Source: Cryptomeria japonica (taxonomy: Eukaryota; Streptophyta; Pinopsida; Cupressales; Cupressaceae). Taken from it: a stretch of 64,000 nucleotides of DNA. The notes below the pieces were generated by a model. It worked only from the letters and a program-made list of their open reading frames with translations. It did not search any database and had not been told where the DNA came from. Both the position numbers and the translations under genes were made by a program. Below, one piece after another: positions 11,619-22,297 of the stretch. Location of the stretch: positions 24,801,860 through 24,865,859 of the forward strand of contig NC_081412.1 in assembly GCF_030272615.1 (NCBI RefSeq). The letters run 5' to 3'. Positions within the stretch are counted from its first letter, which is position 1, and the number at the start of each line of letters is the position of its first letter.

Positions 11619-12049
11619 GATGTCCACAACTTGCCATAAATAGTCACTTTAATGATACTTTGCTATTTTAAACAAAAGAGATTCTCTATTTGTAGCAAAA
11701 AGTGACTTGGCCAAGAAAATAACATTATTTTCTCATTAAATAAGCATCCAAAAGCTAGTCGCTAGTGTGTAAAGTCCTCCCATGCTAGGCACAACATCTT
11801 CTATCCACTGGATTTGTCTACGGAGATGGATTATAGGCAGAACTCACCCCCTGAGTGATCATATAGGAAAGAGGAGACATTACATAGGTCCCATATTTGA
11901 AGAGTTTCAAGTGCATCATAATGGTAATGATGGGGGAAATCCAATAATTCAAAAAGCTCCTTTTGTTTGGGCACCTTAGCATTGCCTCTTGTTTGTTCCT
12001 CAAGTCCATCCTCTCAAAGCAAGATAAGGCCTTCAGTTTCTTCTACTAT
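11619..12049. other. No feature recognised
   Basis: Non-coding sequence without recognised family, RNA or repeat structure. Confidence 0.45.
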
Positions 12050-12560
12050 GAACAATTTATCTTCAAATTCTCTATTTAGTAAATTGCTTGTTCAGGCCTT
12101 ATTGGACATTGCATTCCAAGGTACAATCATTCATGAAAATGGTGAAAACACCATGCATGCATCAAAATTCAAGGCTATTATAGGCATACAAAGCACATAC
12201 GATGAGAATGACATGTGGATGCCACTTACAACACATCATCAAAAAATTAGAATAATGTGTATAAAAAGAGAAAATTGACTATCCAAAATAATCAAAGCAA
12301 CTCTTTAGTACACCTAATATAAATGAATAAGGAAACCTGCACCCCATTCAATGCTTATCATGAATGCAAACTACATAAAAATTAAATAGTGAATAGCTGA
12401 AACACCATTTTAGCAATGCATCCCAAAGCTTGGGCATTCCCCAAAATAACCAAAATACCATACATGCCTCACAATTCAGCCAATTGCTAAATGTAGTATT
12501 CATGAACCTCAATATGCTTGGTATGGGCATGATAAATTGGGTTCTTCACTAACTTCAAGA
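12050..12560. repeat. Degenerate repeats related to the 30-34 kb array
   Basis: Contains modules shared with the large array: GGACATTGCATTCCAAGG, AAAACACCATGCATGCAT, GGATGCCACTTACAACA.ATC and TAGCTGAAACACCATTTTAGCAATGCA. Order and orientation match 30.3-32.6 kb. About three to four units are recognisable. Confidence 0.55.
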
Positions 12561-13869
12561 CACCTTGATTGTTATAGAAAAGGCTGGTGTAATATGAAGT
12601 TGTAAGTCATTCAAAACTTAGCATAACCATACTACTTCACAATTGGCACTAACAACTCTTTTGTCATCTAGTAGAAGATAAAGCTTTAGTGTGTTGAAGT
12701 CTACTCTACCAGAAAACAACTCTTGAGCCCAAGAAAAATATATCTCCAATAGTTTATCTCCAAGTGTCAGTTGAACCAGCCTAATCAAAATTTGTATAGC
12801 TTGGCAACTTGAATATTTTTGCCCTCTTATAGTGAATGCCAAAGTGAAGGGTAGCTTTGATGAATTGCAACACTTGTTTTGTTGTTTGCCAATTTGTGCT
12901 TAAAATTGAGAGAAATAACAAACAAACAAAAGAGAGAAAGAAGTTTAAATTTGCTCAAGAGTACGTTAAGCAACTCTTGAAGTAGCTTTGATGAATGTGT
13001 CTACTGAGTTTTGATTAAGATTGTTTAATAATATGGTTTGAATGGTTTGAAACATAGGTAGCGTATTTGAAAAGTCAACGAATACTTGCAAGAAAAACTG
13101 GGGCTGAGTTACTCAAATAGTAACTCATAGGTTTGGGAAAACAAGTTTTGGTGACTAAGTGTCAAACTTGCCATGAGTAATTAACAAGTGGAATTGTCCA
13201 AACATGAGTTGGATGCTAAAATGCAGAAAAAATGCACCTTAGCGAATGAAAGAAACCTCGAAATGAAAATTCTGTCATGATTTGCAATTGCCAATTGTGG
13301 CAACACGTTGAATAAAGAACCAGTTGTAAGAGGGCATCAAGTAAACAAGGCACACATCCAGTCAAGTTGCAAACACTCTCATATGCAGATTTTGTTTCAA
13401 ATTGCAATTTGCAGACAATTTTATAGCTTTTACATTCACAATTTGTAGTAGTGAAGATTATTAAAGTTGTAAGAGCCAAAAAATCCACATCTGAGAGGGA
13501 AAAATCTTAAAAGCTATATTTTTAAGATGCCAAGATTTACTGAGTTTTTATTGAGTTGAAAACTAATCTTAGTATGCAAACTATCGTTTATAAGGTATTT
13601 TATATTCCCAAATTTTGATCTTTTGGGATTTAGGTTTGAAGTTTGAACTTGTATGGTGATTGAATTTTGATCACTCGTCATAATATTATTTTTAACTATT
13701 TGCATAATAACAGAACAAAGATCCAGTCATGTGGATGTAAAATGCATCAAACTACCCAGCAATTCTCTATAGACTATAGAGTGATTCATCAACCATTGAA
13801 TTATCATCTTGTGCTAACAACTTCAACCTTATCTCGCATACCCATTCACATCCAATGGGTTTTGTCATA
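12561..13869. other. No feature recognised
   Basis: Non-coding sequence. Short frames on both strands have no family motif. It adjoins the decayed copia element on its right and could hold unrecognisable parts of it. Confidence 0.4.
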
Positions 13870-14407
13870 GAGGCAATTCAACCAACTTTTTTTTTTTATT
13901 CAACCAACTTTTAGGTACAAATTTTTGTCAAGGTGTCATATTCATTCTGCATGGCAACCTCCAGTTTGGGTTTATTGTTTGCTTCTAAATACTATTGTAG
14001 TTTAGACACCTTGACAAAGTTAGAAATAGATCAAAATGAACTTGAAATCAACTCATGTTTTCATCTTTACTACAGCAATGGTGTAAGACAAATATGAGCT
14101 AGAGGCTAATGCATTGGTGACAATAATGGAGTATAATGGCTAGAGCCTTCATCTTTCAAAGGAACGTCAATAGTAGTTCTAAACTATATCATTAACACCT
14201 TGTTGGCTAGTTATAGTTGAAAAAGGTTTTGTTTCTTTTACATAAGCATCCTAACTAACTATGACTTCGTTAGTGGAAATATCAATGAAGTTGCATGCCT
14301 TAGTTTAGTTATTATTCCCAACAAGGAAATATTTGAAGCTAGGAGTATTCCCTTTACTCCTTTGGCATCAACTTCTATTTAGGATATATGTCATTGTCTT
14401 CACTACT
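13870..14407 (-). pseudogene. Ty1/copia polyprotein remnant, integrase-RT linker
   Basis: The minus strand, read with frameshifts and stops, resembles the region of a copia polyprotein after the integrase core: a YILNR motif at the right edge, then about 120 bases on a segment reading NFIDISTNEVIVS followed by DAYVKE, like the usual motif in which the polyprotein resumes with a strand about cis-encoded 'VIISRDV' text. The fragment continues into 16027-16480 once the solo LTR at 14408-16026 is removed. It is non-functional. The family call rests on integrase motifs in the right-hand part plus colinearity. Confidence 0.55.
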
Positions 14408-16026
14408 TGTAATGTCCCCTTCTCCTTAGTCTGCAGACATTCACGGGATTGGGCTATCATGGGACCCTCGTAGGCCAAGGAGTTTGATTAGGGGGTCAAT
14501 TTGGCAGTAATTTGTGGCTTCACATTTTGTGTCTACTTGACTTTATGGTAAAATAAGGAGATTACACGTATGTTGAGACGTTTGCACTTTAGTTATAATG
14601 TAATAATATTCTAAAGTGCAATTAAATTAATAATATGTGTAATAAAATAATAAAGTATAATAAAAGGATATGAGAAGAATCTTCTAGAAGGAACCAATTG
14701 ATTGGAGGAAAAAAGAATAAATAGAGGAGGTTGGTTCATTGTTCATCATCGGTTGTTTGGATATCTTCTCGTGTAGACTTGTGGAGCCAAGGGTTTCTGC
14801 AGACTAATCATTTGGGAAAGAAAACTCCCTATGATTTGTATAACTAAGGAGGTGAAAGATTTTCCGAGGGGTTGCAGCTGAGAGTGGGAGATAATTCAGT
14901 CTCCCATATTGTGGCTATTGAGTTTGTTGCATTTTCATGGTGGTTGGGGTTCATGGTGTTTTTAGATTATCATATTAGATGTCCTAAATGCATCGATTTC
15001 CATTGAAGAAGGTAGGCGATTTTATTGAAGATCATTTAAGGTGAAAATTAGGTGAAGCTGATCAAATTTGCAGGTCTGATTCAAATCGGGCTTCACCCAC
15101 CAACCCACGATTTTGTTTTTATTTCATCATTAAGGCATCATAACATTCCTTGGATGACAGCAATAGTATTGGTGATGAAGGGTGATGCCTTTGGGAGTAT
15201 TTTGAAGGAGTATTTAAGGAGAAATCAGTGACAAATCAGGTCTGAAGACAAAATCGTATCAGACCTCCATTCCCTACGAATTTGCTCATAGTCTTCCATT
15301 TTGGCAACGAATCTCATCAAGGAGGATAGCACCACACTTGAGGGGATGAGGCGATCATGTTAGGAGACAAAGAAAAGATTTAGCAGCTGATCTTTATTTA
15401 TTTTCAGAACTCCATTAGCAGCAGGGGCGATTTTGAAGAACCATTCGATTTGGTATTGGTGGAGGCTCAACAACTCGGATATTGATTGATTCTTCAAACT
15501 ATCAAGCTAGGCATTTCCAAATCAGGTTCTTTGGCATCACTTCATGTACTTTTCAGATATTTGTTTAATGTCCATGGCTGTCCATTGTCTTCAGAATTAC
15601 TGAGTAATGTATGCTAAGAGCTTGGTCATTAGTGGTGATATTGTATGATGCTATTTGATCATTATCTTTGAAATAAAGGAGAAACAAGGTTTCATTTCAA
15701 TTGTATGAATGTCTGAAGATTTCATGGCAAATATTTAATGTAACGACAGCTAGCTGTAGGTATATGTTTTTATGTCTAAATGAATGTAATGGCTTATAAA
15801 CTAGTTGCATAACCATCCTAGGCAATCATTCTATCATTAGAAGTCATTTGTGGTTATTCATTAATGGGAAATATGTGGTTGACAACTCCTACGCAAGTCT
15901 GAAAATTCTGAGACAGAAAACAACATAACATGCAAAATAGACAAACCGCATAACATGCAGTTGGACAGTCATTTGTTAGCAAATATTCCTTGCATCTTCA
16001 GTCAATCTACTACAGGGGATATTTCA
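14408..16026. mobile_element. Solo LTR inserted in the copia remnant
   Basis: The element starts TGTAATGTCCCC and ends GGGGATATTTCA, a terminal inverted repeat matching at 10 of 12 positions. Perfect 5-bp target duplications CTACT flank it at 14403-14407 and 16027-16031. There is no coding region. A TATA-like AATAAATAG near 14718 suggests plus-strand orientation, but this is weak. Removing the LTR and one CTACT brings copia codons on both sides back into one minus-strand frame, which independently supports the boundaries. Confidence 0.85.
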
Positions 16027-16480
16027 CTACTTCTCCCCAATGTTTTTGCAACACATTTCTACTATGCATCATGCATTTAGCATCTCCATAATAGTTCTGT
16101 TTCTCCTTTCAACCACCCAATTTTGCTAAGAGGTGTATGGGACTACAAACTATCTCTAAATAGATTTCTTTTCATAGTATTGAAACTACTTGGAAGTGAT
16201 GACACCCCATTATCAAATCTTAGGGTGTTGATCTACCTACCTCTTTAATTTTCAACCAATGTTTTGAACTTAAAAAAGGTTCCAAAGAAATCAAACTTTT
16301 TCTTTAAAAATTATAGACATATTTTCCATCAAAAGTCATAAACCAACAACAAAAAATATCTCATTCCAAGGATTGTTGATGATTTCTAAAATAGACAATA
16401 GGAACTTGCATGAATGAGATGTAAAGTCTCATTTGTAAACAATGACCCTTCAATTCTAGCATCCTCAAATTTTCAATTAT
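16027..16480 (-). pseudogene. Ty1/copia integrase remnant
   Basis: Minus-strand translation with stops and shifts gives recognisable copia integrase text: RYFLLLVYDF with the first catalytic-Asp region, KFKTLVEN, TLRFDNG with the second Asp region, and a decayed but colinear version of the motif around the catalytic Glu, followed by RNVLQKHWGE. The order matches the retroviral-type integrase core of Ty1/copia. It continues leftward beyond the inserted solo LTR. Several stops make it dead. Confidence 0.65.
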
Positions 16481-16743
16481 TACTTATGCAATTTTACTTT
16501 AGTGTATGATATCAGATAGCATCATAAGCCCACTAAAGTGTATGCAAAATGAAGAGTTGAAAATTAGCTACTTTGCAATTCTATTATGTTATGCACTCAT
16601 TTTAGTGTCTACAACCATAGCATGTTTTAAAATTCATTTAAGCCAATTCCCTAACCTCTCAATCGATTGTTAGGATGCCAAGTAACACCAACATTCCGAA
16701 TTTCTATTTTTCATAGTTATTAGTAGACCCATCTCCTAACCCT
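16481..16743. other. Unassigned sequence left of a foldback
   Basis: May hold upstream copia sequence beyond recognition. No motif can be supported. Confidence 0.35.
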
Positions 16744-16803
16744 GGAGAAGTATCCAGTACCAAAGACGTATGGAGACACGTCTCCGGTACTGGATACTTC
16801 TCC
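16744..16803. repeat. Perfect 18-bp inverted repeat (foldback)
   Basis: GGAGAAGTATCCAGTACC at 16744-16761 is perfectly inverted at 16786-16803, leaving a 24-base loop that contains a smaller GGAGACACGTCTCC palindrome. Stem and nested palindrome together look like a foldback transposon end or a stem-loop. No protein frame is involved. Confidence 0.75.
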
Positions 16804-17321
16804 GGAAACTTCTTGATGCATAAGGTTCTTTTGGTTGCCGTCTCTGAAGTCTCCCAACCAAAAATTGACATCTCCTAGAAAACTTAGGGCAAAATGCAGT
16901 AAAAAGGCAAAAAAAATAAAGCAGACAAATAAGATAAGCTTGCAGCAAAGCAAAGTCGTAGGGAAATGACTAATAAGGAAACTGTTTCACAGGAAGACAA
17001 AAATCCATGCAAAGTTATAATCTAAGTCACCAGGTTCGAATTCGAATTCGAAGTTCGACAGCTTTGAAATTCGAATGAAGTTCGATGCGAAAAAAATTCG
17101 AATTAAATTCGCCATATGTAATTTTAAAATTTTTTTTTAATAAATATATGTAATATATCTATAAATTTGCGTAAATAGTTTAACATTGATAAATAGATTT
17201 GAAATCATTACAAAAAGATGACACATTTATAAAATATAAACCGTAGGAAACATATGCTTTCACTATTGCAAAGATGTTCTTTTGTCAAAAAGGTACAATA
17301 ACAGTCAAAAACTTTAGAACT

Positions 17322-19310
17322 TTAAAATAACTCTAAGTCATCAAGAGCACTTGGCTGGGATGCCAAATCATCATCATCTGTATCACTACTCAGTTCATCA
17401 TCTGCAAAGTCAAGCTCATCTGCATCTGGCATTGCTATGCCTTCAAGAGTTTGTTGTAAAGAAGTGTTCTTTGCTGATTTGTTCATCAGCAATTTCAAAT
17501 TGCTGCGAACATAGACAAGATCTCCCAACTTTCCAGTCAGCAATTTGTTCCTCTTTTTGGAATGGATGTGGTCAAAGCAACTCCAGTTCCTCTCACAAGC
17601 TGATGAACTTGCTCCCTGACTCAAAATTCAAATAGCAAACTCTTGCAGTTCAGGAGCTGATGATCCATAAGAGATCCACCATCTATATCCAAGCATACGT
17701 GGCGAGTCATATTTGGCTTCTGCCCCTCCAAACATCCCTTCTCCTCTCTTGTATTGCCAACTTTGATCTCTGATTAGTGCTGCAATTTCTGGATTTGGTA
17801 CATACTTGCTAATGGCTTGGTAAAGCCCTGCCATGATTTCATTATCACCCCTTCTATCAATAGAAAACAACTTAGGCTCCAAAAAGCAAGCTGCTGCATG
17901 TAAAGGTGTGTGCATCATTTTCCATCTGCAATCAACTGTCTCCCATATCTGCATATATTCTGCTTCTTCATTATTTAGTGCTTTTTGAATAGATTCCTTA
18001 CACCGGTCCATGCTTTCATAAAGCATGCCAAGGCAAGGAGTGTCACCATCAACCATACGAAGCACGTCAACAATTGGTTCACATACAAGCAAAACTTTTG
18101 TTGCACTTTCCCAGAAATTGCTGTTTAGGATGATTTGCTCTATGTTCTTCCACTTGGGGCCTTTAGAAAGCACTGAACTTTCCCACTGATTGGAACATAT
18201 AATAGACCTCAAAGCTGCTTTTTCTTCAACCACTCTTTTCAAAGTGATATAATATGAAGCAAATCTTGTTTCACAAGGCCTCAACAATTCCTTTGATGCA
18301 TGCTGCCTATAAATACTCAATGTGAGACGATGATTCCGTATGAAATTTGCAATTGCTCTCCCTCTATGAATAGCTTCATTTACCCATGGGAATTTAGCCA
18401 AGTCATGAAGCAACAAATCGAGACAATGGGCTGCACATGGGCTCCAATATATCTGTGGGTACTTCTCTACAATCAGCCTCCCAGCTCCCACACAATTTGC
18501 TGCACTATTAGTTACCACTTGAACCACATTTTCCATCCCTACTTCAAGAATGGCTTCCTCTAATATTTGAAAAATATACTCTGAAGTTTTTTTGTGGTTC
18601 ATGGTGTCAATGACTTTCAAAAACATAACACCTTCAGGACAAGACACCAAAACATTAATCAATGGCCTTTGACACATATCTGACCATCCATCACTCAATA
18701 TAGTGCAACCTGTTTCCTTCCAAGTGGCTTTGACATCAGCTAATTTTTCAGTCACTCTATCTTTTGACCTCTGCAAAAGAGTTGTCCTGATAGCCTTTGA
18801 ACCTGGGGGTGTGTACCCTTTGCCAAACTCTGCAATTTTCTAAACTACATTACGGAAATGAGGATTTCTCGCAACATTGAATGGAATAGCACTTGTGTAA
18901 AACAAATCAGTAACTGCATCATCCACCTGTTGTTTCTCTACTGGTTTCCAAAAGTTGTTCAGTGTTCCACTCTGTTTTGGTACACTCGCCACTTCGGATT
19001 GCACAGAAGAGGAAGACATGGCAGATGTGAATCTAGATATATCTCCTTCAATTCTCTGTTTCTTTTGTGCCTTCTTCATTTTGCCTACCGTTGAAGTAGC
19101 CAACTCTTTCTCTAGAATAGCTTTAAGTTTTGGAGTCGCACCTATGCATGCTTGAACACCTCCACCTGGACCCCCTGTATTAGCAAGGAAATGGTCCCTA
19201 AGCCTTGTTAAAGTTCCAATAATATTTGCCTAACATATGTTACATTTGATGTGAGTTCCATTTCGGGTCACATGCTTCCATGCCTCAGAAGTTGATTTGG
19301 GAGGAGCCAT
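17322..19310 (-). pseudogene. hAT transposase (BED / DUF659 / dimerisation), dead
   Basis: A cut-and-paste transposase of the plant hAT class that would act on the surrounding ends. The start is the minus-strand ATG at 19310 (MAPPKSTSEAWKHV). Reading on: a BED zinc finger (KCNIC ... RLRDHF), a linker, a DUF659-type catalytic region with LSDGWSD near 18690, CAAHCLDL near 18430, and the hAT dimerisation signature CERNWSCF near 17590, then an acidic C-terminus ending at 17322. Three in-frame stops interrupt it: TAG at 19230-19232 inside the finger, TAG at 18840-18842, and TGA at 17628-17630 where relatives have Trp. The second catalytic-Asp motif, normally TDNA, reads TNSA, so that Asp is lost. 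Length is normal for the family. It is inactive. Confidence 0.92.
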
Positions 19311-19320
19311 TAAATGAAAA

Positions 19321-19817
19321 CTTGCATGTTTGGAAAGAAAAATTAGAAAACACACTACTTTTATTTCAACCTTTTAAAAATATATAATATTAATCAATAT
19401 AATAAAAAACCATTAATATAAAATTATAAATTATATAATAATAATATTAAACAACATTATAAAAAATAAACATTATAAATTTATAAATAAACATTATAAA
19501 GTATAAACTATTAATTAACCTAAAAAAATATTAAATAAACAACATTATAAATTTATAAACATTTAATAAACAACATTATAAATAAATAATAAACCTAAAA
19601 AAATATTAAATAAACAACATTATTAAATAAATAATAATAAAATTTATAATAAACATTATTAAATTGATTATAAAAATATTAAACCTAAAAAAAATTAAAA
19701 AAATATAAAAATATATAATATAATATTACAAACTATTAATATAAAATCATAAATTTTTAAACATTAACATTATAAACAAAAAAAAAAATAATAAACTTAA
19801 AAAAAATGGCGGCTTAC
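19321..19817 (-). other. Leader intron of hAT 1, extremely AT-rich
   Basis: On the minus strand a GCACAG/GTAAGCC donor at 19817 and an acceptor ending ATGCAAG near 19321 bound a non-coding segment made mostly of ATTAAATAAACAACATTATAAA-like words. The acceptor lies 11 bases upstream of the transposase ATG. Splicing is inferred from these sites. Confidence 0.6.
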
Positions 19818-20110
19818 CTGTGCGGGTCGCGGACTGGTCGCGGACGTGTTGATGCTTGCCGGTGGCGTCGCAGACTGGTGGCGACGCGAGCTGGTGGCGT
19901 CGCGGACTGCAAGTGGCATCGCGGACTGGTGGCGATGCGAGCTGGTGGCGTCGCGGACTGGTGGTGGCGTCGCCAACTGGTGGCGACCGAGCAACTCCTA
20001 CGGCCGGGAAGACAAGGCTCCTTTGGCAACTCGCGTGGCGGTCGGGCAAAGTGGGCTCCGTTAGCAACTCGCGTGGGTGTGATTGCAACTCCTGTGGCCG
20101 CCCTTTTATA
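19818..20110 (-). repeat. CpG-rich minisatellite in hAT 1 first exon
   Basis: A GC-rich array of short units such as GGTGGCGTCGCGGACTGGTGGCGAC with units of roughly 15-30 bp, next to the AT-rich intron. Open frames in five of six readings are side effects of the repeat and its lack of TA-rich stops. It probably forms the untranslated first exon and promoter-proximal CpG island of the transposase. Confidence 0.7.
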
Positions 20111-20272
20111 AAATCTGTGACAAAACCCTAAAACGCAAACCCAAAAAAATAAAAAACACTTTATCACAAACCCTAATTTTTTTTTCAAATTTAATCGATT
20201 TTTTGCATAGTTTTTCAAGTCTGCCGAATTTCGAACTTCAAGGTTCAAATTCGGTCGAACCTGGTGACTTAG

Positions 20273-20539
20273 GTTATGATGATTGAATCTATTGACAGTG
20301 TAGACTTTTTGAGAAGACTGATTTCTTATCATTGTAATAGACTTGTTCTCCTCATTTTTTGTTTTCAAAAATGAAGGACCATTACATAAATTTTTTGTGA
20401 AAAAATGAAAATTTTACTCTATGGAACGCTTCCCGAGGCAGAATTTAGACTAATCCTTGGACTGACTTAATCCTCAGTCCATCCTCAAACTACGCTTCGA
20501 ATTTAATCGCATTTTGGATTCGTTTGCTATGTCTTTCCT
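20273..20539. other. Junction between hAT 1 and retroelement copy 2
   Basis: Non-coding sequence right of the hAT target duplication. If copy 2 had a 5' LTR it should end here, but the LTR-end sequence seen at 26.8 kb was not found, so the 5' LTR seems lost or beyond recognition. Confidence 0.4.
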
Positions 20540-22297
20540 TCAATTTCGGGTTTTTTCTCCCTGATTGCAGGTGGAGAATTTTCCTTGAACTGCAAGTTTT
20601 AATGATTTCCATTGTTTTGGCCTTTGTAGGGAAATTTTTAGCTTATTACATGTGCACTTTATTGGAAAATAAAAACTTGTAATTTGTTTTTCATTTCCCC
20701 TTTGTTGTTTTTGTTGTTTTTTGACTTTTTCAGTTAAAATAGGTATTTTTTTGGTTAAGTTACAAGTAAACTTGTAGTTCTTTTCTAAAATCCATACTTT
20801 AATGGTTTTTACATGTAATAGGGATTTTAAACCTCTATTACATGTGTGCAACTGAATTATAACTTGTTGTAGGGATTTTATTTTCCCTTTACAAGTGATT
20901 TTAAACTTGCACATCTCTCTCCAAAACCTGATTTTGCCTTGAATTGAGAAAAGTGACATTTAAAACTTGCTATTTGGTCTAAAACACTCGATTTTGCCTA
21001 TAAAGTGCATTTTTGACGTTTTAAACTTGCTATTTGGTCTAAAAGTCTCGATTTTTGCCTTATAGTTGAAAAGGTGAAATTTTAAACTTGTTATTTGTTT
21101 CCAAAAACCCGATTTTCACAAGTGCAAGCAAAATTGAACTTGCACTTCTTTTCCAAAAACCTGATTGCAAGGAAAAAACGGTTTTGAGGATTTCAAGCAA
21201 GATTTTGTGGAGGAATTTTTGGAGGAAGAAGGCATTTGGGATTCTTCCCTATTCTTGTGCATTTTCAAACATCTTTCATGCCATTCTAGGGTTTTGGGAG
21301 TTTGATTTATTGCTGGTTTCTTGGTGTCAAAATGCAAACACGTTTTTGCCAAAAACCACGTTTTTCTCCCCAAGGGTGCCACGAATCAGCAATCTCCCAA
21401 GTCGTTTTTGCATCTTATGCTAGGGCGTTGAGGTTAGAAGAAGATTCATTCCCTTTTCACACCATTTCTTTTGGATTTGCTACCACATTTTTTTACAAAA
21501 GGCGTTTTTGCAAAAACGTGGAAAGGGTTTGCATTGTGGAATGTCTCTATTTATTGGATTGTCTTCTTCATTCTAAGATTGTTGCATCTTTTGGAGAGAC
21601 ATTTTCAGTTTTATGCAAGGTATGTTTTCTTTTCTTTCCTTTCTTTTTCTTATTTTCTTGTTTTCTTAGTTTTCCTTTCTAGTTGTAAATTTGTAAATAT
21701 GTTGTTTTTCCCCCAAAAATCGGTTTTGTGAGAGAGATTTTCCCCTTGATATGCAATTTTTGAATTACATTGTTCTTCTCCATTTTCCCTCTTTACTTGA
21801 ATTCGGGATTTTCAATCCCGATTACAAGTTGGCTGGAAATCTTTGTTCTTCCCTAACGGTTAAAGAATTTAACCATTTTTTGTTAAAATTCCAAGTTGAA
21901 AAGATGTGAAATACCCTCCCTTTCAAAATCAGGTTTTAAGAACCGGATTACATGCTGAAAAGTTCTTCCCATTTTCATGAAAATGACATTCCTAGATTTT
22001 CCCATTTTTATCCATTCATGTCACCCATATCCGTACTTTCCATTTTCGTCATTTTTTGCAAGTCTAATTCTCATTTTTCATTCATTTCTCCATTTGCAAA
22101 TTTACAAGTGTACTTGCATTCGGGTTTTAAAAATCCGATTGCATGTATGCCCTTCCCAACTTGTATACTTGCGAAAATTTCTCCAAGATCCGAAATTGGT
22201 CAAAGTCAAGGTGCCCCCCATTTCCATTTATTTCCCCTTTCTCTCACAAAATCGTGAAGTTCAAGAGTCGAAGTTTTTCCCATTTGAAGAAGGAAAA
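20540..22297 (+). other. Untranslated leader of retroelement copy 2
   Basis: T-rich non-coding DNA upstream of the second long-ORF copy. It holds many ACTTGTAA / TTACAAGT and ACATGTAAT words, a three-unit tandem repeat (20938-21115), and a donor-like TGCAAG/GTATG at 21619. Small frames in this leader look like by-products of T-rich sequence, not genes. Confidence 0.5.
20938..21115 (+). repeat. Three tandem units of about 60 bp in the leader
   Basis: Units start at the TTTTGCC words near 20934, 20993 and 21052. Each contains TTTAAACTTG(C/T)TATTTG and ends in a C.CGATTTT motif. The first two are most alike (AACTTGCTATTTGGTCTAAAA); the third is diverged. Confidence 0.7.

Larger units (their letters stand above)
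17022..20272 (-). mobile_element. hAT DNA transposon 1, complete boundaries
   Basis: A 3,251-bp element bounded by perfect 18-bp terminal inverted repeats (CTAAGTCACCAGGTTCGA at 17022-17039, inverted at 20255-20272). The 8-bp target duplications are GTTATAAT (17014-17021) and GTTATGAT (20273-20280), one mismatch; 8 bp is the hAT hallmark. Subterminal DNA at both ends is dense in TTCGAA/TTCGAC words, likely transposase-binding repeats. It carries one minus-strand transposase pseudogene with BED, DUF659-type and dimerisation regions. Confidence 0.95.

Noticed and set aside
19806-20368. Long overlapping open frames on both strands around 19.8-20.4 kb
   Set aside because: They arise from a GC-rich minisatellite that lacks stop codons in most frames. 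The products are low-complexity and frame-independent.
21088-22257. Several plus-strand frames upstream of the copy 2 ORF
   Set aside because: Phe/Leu/Ser-rich text from T-rich leader sequence. No similarity to copy 1 until about 22.4 kb.
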